DNA from: Galerina marginata
Lineage: Eukaryota; Basidiomycota; Agaricomycetes; Agaricales; Galerinaceae
Assembly: GCA_023014335.1 (NCBI GenBank)
Contig: JAECYW010000026.1
Span: 620,001-684,000 of the forward strand
Direction: 5' to 3'
Length of the DNA: 64,000 bases
Part shown: in pieces, positions 32,846 through 44,746 of the stretch
Numbering within the stretch: the first letter of the stretch is position 1
Layout of the letters: the number at the start of each line of letters is the position of its first letter
The notes under the pieces: generated by a model
Databases searched by the model: none
Told to the model about the DNA's origin: nothing
The model's input: the letters and a program-made list of their open reading frames with translations, nothing else
Position numbers and translations under genes: made by a program

Positions 32846-33943
32846 TCAGTCATCCTCGGCGCGGTCTGCCTCATCGAGAAACTCAGTTCGCCCATTCTCA
32901 GCAACACTTCGAGGAATCACGATGGGCAGTTCAACGCCACGCAGCCACCTGTGGCAGCCGCGAGTCACATGAAACTTGCCACCGACGTCCACTCGCCGCA
33001 GAGTTCGACACTTGAAAAAGAGTTCAACGACGCGTTGTGGATGATTGAGCATGGAATTTAGGTTGCGATTTGATTCGAGGACCAGAAGAACTCGGAGGGA
33101 AGGAAGATTGGAGATAAAGCTCCAGTCCTAGAGGACATGAAGGTGATGTCAATTAAGAATACTTAAAAGAGAAAAAACAACCCTTCGTACCTGTTCATGC
33201 ATCTTCTGAATCTCCAAAAACCGCAGCGACTTTAGGGATAGGTTGGGCAATGCACGAAAGGTGTTGAAAGTCTCTGCGTTATCTACCCAGAAAGACAACG
33301 AGCGCAGGTTGTCCAGCTGGTCTGACATGCTGCTGGTCACGGCTGGCAACCTATCCAGTTCATCGTATAGGTAGTCCCATTCAAAACGAACGACCTTACG
33401 ACCCGGCAGAACAGCGCTGGCAGCGTAGATTGACCCACGAAGGACCTTCAAATCTGGGAACGCCAACGGGGAAAGCGGCCACGCTTCAAGAAGGCCAAAT
33501 ATATAATCGCTGATATGCACAAAGTCCGGATGTTCCTGCATAAGATCCTTCTTGAAAAGGCGGCTGGCAGCGTAATAGCACACTTCGAGGGATTCGAGGC
33601 GAAATTGGCGTTTAGGACATGGGGTGAGGTGTAGGTATCTGAGGTTGACGATATTCTGCAACCAGCCCTCCAGAGGCTCGAAGTCTTTGCTTAAACGAAC
33701 GTGAAATAAGGAACCAGTGAACGACGTGACGAAGCTTGCAAGGCATGGATTGTCCAGCATGGTTCTTGAAAATCGGAAGATGTCAGGGTGATAGCGAATG
33801 CGGACTCTGGAATAGAGAAGTCGGTTGGCATGAGGGTTCAGGGAGCGACAGGTTATGGAGAGCGCGTAAAGTAGTTTCTTGTCATCACGTATGTGATCGA
33901 GGATGGCCTGGACGAGCTCTGGAGGCAGGTCGAGTAGTGGCAT
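32846..33943 (-). CDS. F-box protein, family B (copy B1)
   Basis: Exons 33191-33943 and 32846-33127 give 344 residues. The F-box is at residues 1-48: MPLLDLPPELVQAILDHI, then ALSITCRSLNPHANRLLYS. The body carries family landmarks WLQNIVNLR, FRLESLEV, PLSPLAFPDLKVL, LPGRKVVRFEW and LRSLRFLEIQ. The single phase-0 intron follows MHEQ; exon 2 starts DWSFISNLPSLRVLLVLE and ends RTEFLDEADRAEDD. It is the first member of the same-strand tandem array. A target-recognition subunit of an SCF ligase is the likely role. Confidence 0.8.
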
Positions 33944-34278
33944 GGTGGCAAGAAGAAAACCGGCGCGTGTGCCAAAATTAGACCTAAAAAGCCCTAACTA
34001 AAGCCGAATGCCAAAAGGGGCAGTCTCCTAAAGCGAGCGACTTGAAGCCATCGTTTGTTCGACATGGGCGAGTCGAAAATTTCTTGTTCTACCCGTTGCG
34101 CCATTCAAAGATCGTCGCCGAAGTCGATGGTCCATCGATGGAACCAGCGGAACCACGATGTCACAGTATTAATGCGTCAATAATGCCGTCAGTGGCGCGA
34201 TGTGGCCGCAAGTTGCCAACAATTCAATACCGTCCCACAAAAGACAGGTCCTACGTCGCCAAAACTTCAATACTTACC

Positions 34279-34620
34279 ATGCCTACAGACAACCCAAAAG
34301 ACAAGTTAGGCCACGAAATCTCAGTTGGATACCACGTTTATACAAAATTCCGTGGTGGAAAACGTGAAGGCGAGGTACGCACTTGTATATCTTTCAATCC
34401 AAATTTGAGACATTCCCTCTAACGCTCACCAGGTCGAAGAAATAGTAAAAACTACTGAAGAAGCAGAGAAAGCTGGTGTGAAAAATCCGCCCAAGGTATC
34501 TTGGAATTGATGAGGAGTGGCAATCGGCTACTAAGTTGTTCCTAGATATTATTCAAGGACCAGCATGGACACCAAGTAGCGCACAATCCCGGGACGCTGG
34601 AGGACTTCGATAAGGAGTGA
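34279..34620 (+). CDS. small Tudor-type protein (hypervirulence-associated protein family, DUF2945-like)
   Basis: Exons 34279-34374, 34433-34495 and 34546-34620 give 77 residues; introns are 58 and 50 nt with GT-AG ends. The protein reads VGYHVYTKFRGGKREGEVEE, TTEEAEKAGVKNPPKV, LFKDQHGHQVAHNPGTLEDF. This is the compact beta-barrel pattern of the small fungal proteins annotated as hypervirulence-associated Tudor domain; the molecular function is not established. It is the only plus-strand gene within the first half of the family B array, which otherwise runs on the minus strand. Confidence 0.75.
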
Positions 34621-34865
34621 TGGCGTAGAAGGATGGTCGAGACGTGTCCGATGGAAATAAGAGGTCATAGTACAAATTAATGCAGCAAGAATACCGTGTC
34701 GTTCATACAAAGCTGAAGAAACTGAATTCACTGCCTTTTTCGCCTTCAAAACTTCTCAGGTAATGGCACAGATTGAATTGAGAGACAATTCACAAAATCT
34801 GCTGTCGCCTTGATTTCCTTTGATTATTTATCTAGAGGGATCTCGATGGACGTCGATTGACACCA

Positions 34866-35998
34866 TTACGAAGAAAAAACATTACCTTTCAGCCTACTCG
34901 AGTAGTCATCCAAGTTATCCAGAAATTCCATCCGTCCTCTTTCAGCGATGCGCAGGGGAACGGATTTGGGCAGCGCTTCACCCCGCACCCATCGAGAACA
35001 AGTACGCTTTTTGCGGCGTCTCGTTCCACTGACGTCGACACGTTGGAGGGTTGAACATCCCGAGAAGAGCTCAACGATGCGGGTTGGTTGATCGAGGACG
35101 TCCATGAACACGCCGGGAGGCTCCACGACGAAGAGAACCCTCAGGTTGGGAAGAGTGGGTATCGATACCCAGTCCTGAACAAAACGACAGTATTAAGTGG
35201 AGAGGAAAGTCGACAAACGACACGAACCTGCGGGTACATTATCTGGATCTCCAAAAAGCGAAGTGAACGCAGATAGACGCTAGGCTGGATGTAAATTGGA
35301 TGAATGCCCACACCGGTACCATGTGCTCTGTAAGTCAGAGAACGGAGGCCGTTAAGTTGGTCCGAAATCTCATTGAGGTGATTTACTGTGACCCGCGCTG
35401 GCTCGTCCTGAGCATAATTCCACTCGAAACGCGCTACACGGTTACCAGGTAGGAGCTCCCTTGCGGCATTTATATTTCCGCAAAGCACCTTCAGTTTTGG
35501 GAACGCTAATAGAGGCAGGGTCTTTCCGAGGTGTCGGATCGTACCTGTACTGAGAAAGACGAGATCCGTTTGGTCCTTGAGGAAGCTCACGAGGGGTGCC
35601 ACACCATCTGGACAACTAACTTCTAGGGAAGTGAGGCGGAAAGGAACTTTGGGAAAGGGCTCGCAGGCATCAGTCCATGGCGTCGTGATATGTAGCGATT
35701 TAAGATTGACGATATTCTGCAACCAGCCTTCATGTGGTGGCCGTACAGATTTTGAGGGTAACAAGGGTCCGGTGAAAGAAGTCACATAGCGGGCGAGACA
35801 AGGATCGTTCAACATGATTTCAGCGAAAGGGAAAAGTTGCGAGTTGTCCCGTATGCGTATGTTGGAGTACAGAAAGGGGCGGACTTCTTCATGCAGAGCA
35901 TGGCAAGTCAGAGAGACGCTTTTGAGAAGTGTCCTGTAACTGCGTATGTTGTCGAGGATAGCCTCGATAACCGGGGACGGTAGGTCTAGTAGCGGCAT
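34866..35998 (-). CDS. F-box protein, family B (copy B2)
   Basis: Exons 35228-35998 and 34866-35174 give 359 residues. The F-box reads MPLLDLPSPVIEAILDNI and SVSLTCHALHEEVRPFLYS. Landmarks are WLQNIVNLKSL, FRLTSLEVSC, LPGNRVARFEW and YLRSLRFLEIQ. Exon 2 begins DWVSIPTLPNLRVLFVVE and ends with a longer tail (DNLDDYSSRLKGNVFSS) than its paralogues. An in-frame ATG at 36031 would add 11 residues; the family start is preferred. Intact. Confidence 0.8.
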
Positions 35999-36285
35999 CG
36001 CGATAGGCAGTGGTGGGAGAGAGCAAGCCATATGCTAGAAAGCTTAAATTAGACTTGTCAAAGGAGTCAAATCGGAAGATCAGCCGTTGTTTTCCCATAC
36101 TTTCCTGGTGGGCGGCGGGATAAAATCGATGTCCTGTGATTCGAAAAATTAAAGATAATTCTGTTTTATCTCTTGGAATTTAAGTATGCCGTTAACGCTG
36201 TCCTTCTGGTCCCTGTCTGCAGAAAAGGATAGGTTTTCCCTAAATTCTAATAGTAAACACCCAGTCAGCAAACTACAGCAATTCA

Positions 36286-37427
36286 TCAGCCACGTTCGTC
36301 GCAATCAAAGTCATCGAGAAATTCCATCCGACCCTGCTCAGCAATATGCAATGGGATAGAGATTGGCACGGCTTTATCTCGCACCCATCGAGAACAGGGA
36401 AGCGCTTTGTCCTGCCTCCCTACATCGACACGCTGGAGCGTTGCGCATTTTGAGAACAGCTCGCTGATAAGGGCCGGTTGGTTGACCATGCTCATGAATA
36501 CACCGAATGGTTCAAGGACGAGGAAAACGCGTAGATTAGGGAAAGAAGAAGTGATTTCCCAATCCTGAATGACGTGATGGTGGTTAGCAGATTGAAGGAG
36601 CAAGAGGAAGAGATAAAAAGAAGCGAAGGAGGAAAGGAATTGCGAACCTGTGGATACATTATTTCGATCTCCAAAAAGCGGAGGGAACGCAGATTGACAG
36701 TTGACATGATGTACAGTGGATGGATTCCTACACTGCTACTTTCCGTTGAGTAGGATAGGGAACGGAGATTGCTCAGTTCGCCTGAGATGTGGTTGAGAAG
36801 GTTGACTGAAACACGGATTGGTTCGTCTTGTGTGTACTTCCAGTCGAGACGTGCCACGCGGCGGCCAGGCAGAATTGCTCTCGCGGCGTTTATATTGCCA
36901 CGAAGCACCTTCAAGTTGGGGCACGCCAAAGGGGAAAGTGGTTTGTAGGCGAGATCGGGAATGGAACCAACGCTGATGGATTCGAGATTTGTCTGATCCT
37001 CGAGGAAGCTTTCTATGAAAACCAGGCCGTTGTAGCAATTCACTTCGAGGGAGGTAAGACGGAAGGGGACTTTGGGAAAAGGCTGGCGGTTATCATGTCC
37101 TTTCGTGAGGTGAAGCGATTTGAGATTGACGAGGTTCTGTAACCAGCCATCGGGTGGTTGCTGTACTCTTGCAGATTTAGCAGGGATCATTGGACCAACA
37201 AAAGAGGTCACGAGGCTGGCAAGATGACTATTATTTAACATCTTTTCGGCAAAAGCAGCAAGACTCGAGTAGTCCTGTATGTGAATGTTTGAATACAGCT
37301 GCGGGCTGACCAGGTCACGTAGGGCGTGGCAGGTGAAGGAAACGGCGAAGAGTAGGTTCCTGTCGTTGCGGGTGTCATCCAGAATGGCGAAAATGAGCTC
37401 AAGCGGTAGATCTAGTAAGGATATCAT
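36286..37427 (-). CDS. F-box protein, family B (copy B3)
   Basis: Exons 36648-37427 and 36286-36564 give 352 residues. The F-box reads MISLLDLPLELIFAILDD and AVSFTCHALRDLVSPQLYS. It continues WLQNLVNLKSLHL, FRLTSLEVNCYNG, PLSPLACPNLKVLRGNI, LPGRRVARLDW, LRSLRFLEIEIMYPQ. The phase-0 intron starts GTTCGC as in most family members. Exon 2 begins DWEITSSFPNLRVFLVLE. Intact. An in-frame ATG at 37451 is an alternative start. Confidence 0.8.
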
Positions 37428-38157
37428 GATAGATGATGTGGGAGAGAACAAGCCTAAATTAAATAATGTAATGGTCAGAGCACGAAGATCAAATCGATCA
37501 CTTGGCTAAAAATAGAATTCACTGCCAAAAATGGGCGGAGCTTTGACTCCAGAGGCTGGTTTCGAGAGCAAAGGGAGAAAGGATAAATATTGAGTGAACA
37601 ACAATTCAAGACGACTCCAGGTTTCTGACCCTAGAACATTGAACAAGAGAATGAGATCACTTTCAACTTTAGAGGTGAAAATGGCCAGGGCCCAGCACAA
37701 TCACGAAAGAAAAAAATGGCAACTTCGTCGTAATCCCAGTGATTAAGAAATTCTATCCGATCCTGCTTAGCGATCGAGGGTTGCTCGTTATAACGTCAAG
37801 CGGAGGTGGCATCACAGTATGTCATGGTGACGGGAAACAAATTAGCTATATCATTAAATGACGCATGGTGTCAGGAGAACAGATTCAAAACGAGTCTTCG
37901 TTGAGGATATCGCTACCAGCGATTAGTCATTTTCAATTGTTGTATGATTAACTTCGAGAGTCCTCAAAATTGAATGGTTATTTCTGGCTACTTGTAGCCG
38001 TTGGTAGGCATTGTAACTCGCGAAAACGAGTTCACCCAACGTTAATTGGACTGCAATAGGTTTCTGCGGGTTGATAAAAAATATTAGCCACGTAATTCTG
38101 GTCCACGCCATCGATCACTCACTCCCCATTTCTTGGGGCTCGCGGCTGGTCGTAAGT
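37428..38157. other. intergenic with a trace of a decayed family B exon
   Basis: A short minus-strand segment near 37735-37785 resembles the end of family B exon 2 (GAAATTCTATCCGATCCTG compared with GAAATTCCATCCGACCCTG in B3). Nothing else is recognisable. Confidence 0.4.
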
Positions 38158-39264
38158 CTATTCCAGGTCGTCAAGAAACTCCATTCGCCCATGCTCAGCG
38201 ACGCGGAGCGAAATGACGATAGGCTTTTCCACACCTCGCAGCCATCGAGAGCAGGTAAGTGTATTGCGGTAGTACCTTCCTCCGACGTCCACGCGTTGGA
38301 GGCTTTCGCATTTCGAAAAGAGATCGATGACGCGTTGTGGTTTATCGAGCACGCTCATGAGCACATAGGATGGTTCTAGAACAAGGAGAACACGTAGATT
38401 GGGAAGAGTGGATATGGATAACCAGTCCTACAGGAAATAACCAAAATTGTGGTATTAGTGGAAAAAAAGGGAACGTGGATAGAAGGTACGAACATCTGGG
38501 TGCATCGTTTGTATTTCCAGAAAACGGAGGTTTTGGAGGTAATTTGGCAACGCGTAGAGGGAATGGATGCCTGTACTCGCACCTGCCGCTCGATAAGACA
38601 GGGAGCGGAGGTTGTTCAGTTGTTCGGAGATGTCGCTGAGAAGACCAGCGATCACTTGGACTGGCTCGTCTTGGGGGTAGATCCACTCGAATCGTGCCAC
38701 GCGGCGGCCAGGCAAGATGGCCCTCGCAGCGTATATATTACCACGGAGCACCTTGAGCTTTGGGCAGGCTAGTGGGGAAAGTGGCCGCCGCTCGAGATAT
38801 CGAAATGCGTTTGGGCTAAAGAAAACGAGGTCCTGTTGGCTCTCAAGGAAGCTCTCGAACGGCGCCAGTCCGTAGTAGCAGTTCACTTCAAAGGAAGTTA
38901 GGTGGAAAGAGACCTGAGGAAAGGGAGATTCGCTGGCGTTATTCGTGATCATGAGGTGCAGCGATTTGAGATTAACGATATTCTGCAACCACCCTTGGAC
39001 TGGTAGGAATACAGACCTCGAGGGTAACATGGGTCCGACAAATGAAGTTACTAAGCGAGCGAGGTTGTGGTTGTTCAGCATGGTTCCTGCGAACGGTAGG
39101 AGGTGGGGGTAGTCCCGTATGCGAACGCTGGAGTACAGCAGCGGACTGACGTGGTTGTGGAGGGCATGGCAAGTTTGGGCGACGCTGCAGAGCAGTTTCC
39201 GATCTTCGCGTATGTTATCCAGGATAGCGTTGATAAGCTCTGGTGGCAGGCTGAGCAGAGGCAT
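38158..39264 (-). CDS. F-box protein, family B (copy B4)
   Basis: Exons 38494-39264 and 38158-38427 give 346 residues. The F-box reads MPLLSLPPELINAILDNI and SVAQTCHALHNHVSPLLYS. Landmarks are WLQNIVNLKSLHL, LTSFEVNCYYG, PLSPLACPKLKVLRGNI, LPGRRVARFEW and LQNLRFLEIQTMHPD. Exon 2 begins DWLSISTLPNLRVLLVLE and ends RMEFLDDLE. No lesions. It is closest to B2 and B3, consistent with local duplication. Confidence 0.8.
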
Positions 39265-39503
39265 GGTTGTGGGAGTGATGAAGTTGTGTGCTATGATTAC
39301 CTTGCTCTATTTAAGCACCGGTAACTTCGGGCCTTTAGCCCGCGGCCGTTCTTTTTCAAAATTCAGTTCTTGGTGACCACCATTTTTGAATTGCTTTTCG
39401 GTCTTGCAAACAGCGAACGGTAAAGAGTAAGTACAAAGTGTAGGTTCCTATAATTCGCTTTACGAAAGGGCAGCTCCACTTACACGTCGCAGCTCTCTCT
39501 AGT

Positions 39504-41084
39504 CTATGAATTATCTTTAAAATCGAGAGCAAAGGAATTTCCGTCCCCACAAATATACTCCTGTCTGTGGATGCCACTGAACCACACCACCCTCAACCCA
39601 GGAACCTGATCTAAGGGGCCAAGGTTGTAATGCTTTAGCCGGCACTCTGGGTCTTTCGTCAGATCGAGAACTTGAATTGGCGCATTCACGACGCTTCTCA
39701 GAGCGAGAAAATCCAACAGGCCATCTGGGTCGAGATTGTCGAATTCGCTAATTACCAGCTCTGTGAGGGAGGGCATGCGGATGGCGTTTCCCTCGGTAAG
39801 CATCGGACTGAGGAAGCGGAGAGCATTGGGGTTGACTTCTAATTCTTCAACAGAGGATAGCAAGGAGAGGGTCTGGCTAAGGTTTGCATCGTTCGGCTGC
39901 AAACCATGGTCCGAAATAATAATTGAACATCGTATGATATCCTCGAGTTGCACTGAGCTTGAACTGAGAGCTTTTAGGAACATGCACGGATCGGGGATAT
40001 CACTCTCGAACTCGAGCCCAAAGCTGAATGAAAAGCCACATGCGGAGATATTGAACTTGCGTTTGTCCATCTCCAATATGAGGTCGTAAGGTGAAAAATG
40101 TTTGAAGCAAAGCTCGAAATAGGAATGCAGGACACGTTGTGCTGCAATAAGGTTCGATTGGACGAGCGCAGCAACGCCAGTTTGGAAACGGAATTCGGAC
40201 GCAGCGGGGAGAACGAGGTGCTCCAAAACCGCGAGGTACTTGTTCATCGCCTGTCCTGTATTCACTCCGAAGTCTTTGAGGCGCGGTAGGGTCACTGTTT
40301 GCAGCATATTTTTTCCTATCACAGGCATCTCAGCCTCCTCCGTGTCCGTGAATACCTCCAGCCTCTCAAGGAACGGCATTTGGGACAAGACATCGAGAAA
40401 TTCGGTGGCTGCAAAGTGACAGGTGAAGTGCAGATTGCGGATGTCGGTTAACCAGGTACTATGTAAGCCCCGAATCTTGAAGTCCGCGCTCGCGAAATGT
40501 TTGATAAGTGGTGCGTGGTTCCCAAACATGTTCAACCCGATTGTAGCCAGCAGCGAGCGAGGTGGAGGTCGTTCTAGAACCACGGAGTAATGCTCTAACT
40601 GAGGCGCAGGGGTCTGAAAAGCACGCCACATCGCGTCCTCTGCGAGTGGGCAGCTTCGCCCAAGCCCGATATTGAGCCACCGAATCCTAGACCACTGCTT
40701 TTCCAGGATCAAGGCGAGGAATGCTTCTAACCTGCTATCACCGTGCCCTAGCCAGGCTTGGATGTACAGAGGCGAGTTGTCCGTCCGTCGTAAGACCTCG
40801 ATGCGCCAGTCGTCCGAGGGCTGTTGGAGACACGCAAAGTCGATGACTCTTCCCCATAACGAGGGCGAGCCAAGGATAAGTTCCCGCCAGGATGTGGATA
40901 CCTGAGAGAGGCGGCGGAGGGAGATTAAAGCGCGGGGGTTGTTGTCATTCCCCTTGATGTGGGCCAGTACGGAAAAAATGCGCCAGAGGATATCTTGGTT
41001 TAGGTTGAATATAGGTGATTGGGAGTCCAGGTTTCTGGACTGTGCGTCTTGAGAAGGCGGCTTGAGGTTGACTTCCTTTTCCAT
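39504..41084 (-). CDS. F-box protein with long LRR-like body (not family A or B)
   Basis: One uninterrupted frame of 526 residues. After a polar leader the F-box occupies about residues 27-80 (FNLNQDILWRIFSVLAHI, then LSQVSTSWRELILGSPSLWG), the F-box-like form common in agaricomycetes. The rest has irregular leucine-rich stretches (LEHLVLPAAS, FLERLEVFTDTEE, LTELVISEFDNLD). It probably recruits a substrate to an SCF ligase. It differs from its neighbours in length, in lacking an intron and in F-box subtype, so it is an independent gene sitting inside the family B array. Confidence 0.8.
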   Translation of the reverse strand: MEKEVNLKPPSQDAQSRNLDSQSPIFNLNQDILWRIFSVLAHIKGNDNNPRALISLRRLSQVSTSWRELILGSPSLWGRVIDFACLQQPSDDWRIEVLRRTDNSPLYIQAWLGHGDSRLEAFLALILEKQWSRIRWLNIGLGRSCPLAEDAMWRAFQTPAPQLEHYSVVLERPPPRSLLATIGLNMFGNHAPLIKHFASADFKIRGLHSTWLTDIRNLHFTCHFAATEFLDVLSQMPFLERLEVFTDTEEAEMPVIGKNMLQTVTLPRLKDFGVNTGQAMNKYLAVLEHLVLPAASEFRFQTGVAALVQSNLIAAQRVLHSYFELCFKHFSPYDLILEMDKRKFNISACGFSFSFGLEFESDIPDPCMFLKALSSSSVQLEDIIRCSIIISDHGLQPNDANLSQTLSLLSSVEELEVNPNALRFLSPMLTEGNAIRMPSLTELVISEFDNLDPDGLLDFLALRSVVNAPIQVLDLTKDPECRLKHYNLGPLDQVPGLRVVWFSGIHRQEYICGDGNSFALDFKDNS

Positions 41085-42563
41085 CGTCTGTCCAGTGTGT
41101 GTAGTATGAAAGCAAATTGAAGAGGATTTGTTTCAAGTTTCAGATGTAAAACCTCGTGAGACAGACAGATCCGATTCAGATTGGAGGCCAGTTCTACCTA
41201 GAGCATATCCAGGACACTGAAAAGCGCGTAGTTGGCCAGACATAGATGCAACATAGATGTCAAATTCAATCAGCGGACCTAGTTCTGGTTGAAAAATGAG
41301 TGAGCACACGACTCCGCCCTCGTCGGCTCCTTCACATCGACGGGCCGGAAGCCTAAATCGGACCGGCTGACTAAATTTCCCAGCGTCAAATCTTGACCGT
41401 TTGCCCCATGACCTTTCCTTCCCACATCCTTATTACTTCGAACTAGACATAGCAGAGAAGTTGGAACCAGGTCATAGGAAAACAGGTATGTCACCGATTT
41501 ACGCATATTTCGAGCAATAATGGCGCCAGCGCCCTACTGCAGGACCACGAAGGCCGCACATCGAAGATCATGGGAGGTTTAAATTTTGGCAGGTAACTTA
41601 GCGGAACGCTGCCCATTTACTTGTGTTCGGTAAAAGACCTCCAAACGAACATCCTTTGCCTCTACAGGGATGCTGCCATATTTGAATGAGGTACTACAGC
41701 GAGTAAGTTCCACCTCCTCGGCGCCTGCGGTCATACACAGCGTCCTTGTTGACATTACTGACAGATTGAGCTCTTTGATGGTGGTGGATGTACGCTCCAA
41801 GAAGGCGTCGAACAGTCAGCGTCCTTAGCCTTGAGTGGCTACGCGACCGCAATCCACAGTCGAGATTGGTTATGCACCCTGCAGTTATACTACAAATATC
41901 AGGTGTTCCCTCGTTCATTCGTCTACTCGTCTACTTATAGTGAGCCTCAAGAACAGCAATTGAGGAAGCACCTAAATTGAAGTAAATTTCGAGTCATCTT
42001 TGGTTCTGTAAAACCTCGGAGAGTACGTAAATAATCTCGTCCTTCTATTGCCTTCTGAAAGATGATGTATTTCTTGTGTTTGATATAGTCATGGGTATGG
42101 ATCCATCTGTCACAGGTTGCGAGTTGATCGGCGGATGGCATGGCATGAGCGCTGGTGAAGTATGTATGCCAAGACCTTATGGGCCAAATTTACACCAATG
42201 TGCGAGTAACACCAGCTATAGTTCGACAGTAGCGGCCACCCATGATACCTGTGCGCTGATGTTTGAAGCCAACGACATGATTATCACTCCATCTTTACCA
42301 AATCCGGTTTTTGCTTATACTGTTGTAGGGAATTGTGATCCAACTCTACGCAATTCGTACAGAACCGGCAATGAAGAAGATCTACCCAAGTTGACCATTA
42401 TGTGGTCTGAACCCCGATTAGCCCCTCGTAAGTAAAATTTACACCGGTAATCTATTTCTTCTCCTGCCCTGAGTCTTCCTCCACGTAGTTATATAAGTAA
42501 CCACGCAAAACGAAATTCCCTGCAGTGTTTACTGACACTGCATCATCCCAGTATCATCTCGCC
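41085..42563. other. intergenic; one weak ORF
   Basis: A plus-strand ORF from the ATG at 42091 to 42435 (about 114 residues, MGMDPSVTGCELIGGWHGMS) is open but unlike any family I know. It could be a lone exon. Nothing else is supported. Confidence 0.3.
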
Positions 42564-42889
42564 ATGCCTGCCTTATTCGCCGCACTCGTCCTGCTCCTCC
42601 AATATACGTCTCTAATTTCGGCTAGCACAACTCTCCGTCCTCCCATCAAGACGGTCGTTGAACCACGGTCGGCAATAATTCGCGGCCTCATTGATCTCGA
42701 TCAACGACAAACGTACTACTATTGCCCAGCCCCAGCGTACAGTTGCGTATACAACGGCAATTGCTGTGTTAACTCGAATTATCCATGTTGCAGAGGTAAG
42801 CATTCTTTGTGACCTGCTGCCTTCACAACGACTCATCAGGGTATGGATTAATGGCATGTAGGCGGAGTGTGTTGCTACCCGGGCACCTA

Positions 42890-44148
42890 CTCGTGCCCGC
42901 ATTTAGTATCCGTGATTATGTAATTTGATGGCATTGCCCGACTTTCCAGTCGAGAGTGAATGTGCTCGTTCTCGAGAAATAAGATAGCTGGATACCTAAA
43001 AATCTCAGGAGGATACACTGTACCATTATGAAGTACTCAGGTAAATTTTTTTTGTGAAGGTGATATTATTACGTTGAGGAGACTTGTATCAATCACCTTA
43101 TAAAAATTTTAGTGTTGATACGAAGTTCAGGGCGGTAGAGTCATATCAGGACTATGAATCGGCCGTATAACTCATGAATAAGATTTAAGAGGTGTCAAAG
43201 AGTACAGTCATTCACCGGTCAATGAGGCATCCAAATAAAAATTGACCTCAGAATCCGTTTCTGTAAAAAGTAATTTCAGTATAAGTCAGCCAAAGGTTCG
43301 TATATACCATGGCGTACGGTATATGTAGTTAAAACTTAGAAATTGGAGGGATGAGCATCATATCGAGCCTTATCAGTTTCGAAAGCCAGGATCAGAGTCA
43401 AACCAGTCAATGAGGCATCAGTCACAATTGCTTAATTTGGCACGAATTGATCAATCCCACCACTGTTTTCGCTTGTGACATTTGTGACTATTTGATTCAT
43501 TCCGAATCCATTTTCATCCTTTCAGTCTTTTACACCTAAGCACATAGCTCAGATAGCCCTTAACTTTTTGTACACACGTAGAATAGTCTACCTTAAAGTA
43601 GTATGCAAAAATAACCAGTCATTTGCTGCATTTGGCTACTAAATTCCTAAAAATCAAATTCACATTTCTGATGCATCTTACCTGATTTCGGATTATCAGA
43701 AGATCGAAACATCAGAGAGCTACAAAATTTGGAAGACATATAGAGGTAATGTACATCTTCCTAGGAAAAAAGAGATCAAGAGAAATGGTTAGGAATTACG
43801 CACAGAATATGATTTTGACTCATTGAGTGGGGTGACTCATTGACCGGTGAATGACTGTACCTCCAATTTTTTACAAGGCAGCAGCGGCACTTCTGAACAA
43901 GAATTTCGTGATGCAAATTTGGTCACTGATTGGAACAATCCGGCAAATTTCTAGATTGACGTCTCACGGTGTTTCTAGACATCATATCTCACCCAAATTT
44001 GAGATCTGTACTCTTTAATAGTATCTGATTCAGTTCTCGCATTTTCAGCTATCTGGGTTTCCTATTTCTCGAGAACGAGGTCATTTTCTCTCGACAACTA
44101 GCTGGGAAGCCGGATTACATAATCACGGATACTAAAAACGGGCACGAG
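42890..44148. mobile_element. non-autonomous DNA element with TA target duplication (outer element)
   Basis: The 1259-bp insert has termini CTCGTGCCCG..TTTAGTATCC / its reverse complement. Similarity continues through CGTGATTATGTAAT and, more loosely, for about 110 bp (both ends carry CTCGTTCTCGAGAAATA). It is flanked by TA at 42888-42889 and 44149-44150. No transposase frame was found. A second element is nested inside, so the original length was about 604 bp. Confidence 0.85.
43205..43857. mobile_element. nested Tc1/mariner-type MITE
   Basis: 653 bp with inverted termini CAGTCATTCACCGGTCAATG / CATTGACCGGTGAATGACTG. It is flanked by TA (43203-43204 and 43858-43859). CAGT...ACTG ends with TA duplication are typical of the Tc1/mariner group, including pogo-like elements. 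A second CAGTCAATGAGGCATCAGTC-like copy of the terminal motif occurs inside near 43405. No ORF of transposase size. Confidence 0.8.
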
Positions 44149-44746
44149 TATTGTGTTCTGGCGTCAAATGGTAATATTGGATGCTGCGACGATGGCGAAA
44201 TCTGTTCAGGCCCTGTCGGTAACCCAACAACGTCAACCATCTTCCACACAACCACAAGCACCCGCAGGAGCATCTTCACAAGCACCTCTAGTTAGCATCT
44301 CGCGCTCTCTGAAGAGTTTAAATTGGTTAACTCAGTGTTTCTATCAGCAGAGGCTCAAATAGAGACTACCTTCTCCAGTATAACGCAGCCAGCCACTTCA
44401 TCCTCTAGCTTACCCAAAGACTCGACAACCTCGAGGGCTACAACAACTTTGACTACATCATTCTCGACGGCCAATATATTCACAAGCGCCCTTCCCACAT
44501 TCACATCCAGTCCGGATCTTACCAGCGCTGCGTTTAAAACTACTCGACATACAGCGGGCGTCATTTGCCTTTCGGCATTCTTGTGCCTAGTTTTCACCAC
44601 GACGATCCTTTGAATATCGTCCCTTGGATAGGTACTTGCGCCTAAATCGGATAATGTGGCTTATTACGGATCCTCGCCTTTGTAGCAACTGTTGTACAGC
44701 TCGAAATCCTCGACTCGGGAATCTTCATATACCTCATATACCACTG

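Larger units (their letters stand above)
42564..44613 (+). pseudogene. secreted GPI-anchored cysteine-rich protein gene, disrupted by transposable element
   Basis: Exon 1 is 42564-42795 (signal peptide MPALFAALVLLLQYTSLISA, then a Cys-rich start YYYCPAPAYSCVYNGNCC). Exon 2 begins at 42862 and is cut after GVCCYPGT by an insertion; it resumes at 44151 and runs to 44290 (CVLASNGNIGCCDDGEICSG). Exon 3 is 44351-44613, a Ser/Thr-rich stretch ending in a hydrophobic tail typical of a GPI signal (AGVICLSAFLCLVFTTTIL). Removing the insert with one TA copy restores the frame exactly, giving 220 residues. Such proteins sit on the cell surface or wall. As it stands, translation stops 9 codons into the insertion. 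Confidence 0.8.

Noticed and set aside
42564..42930. Short complete Cys-rich protein ending LVSVIM
   Set aside because: The last codons come from the terminus of the inserted element; the real exon continues after 44150.
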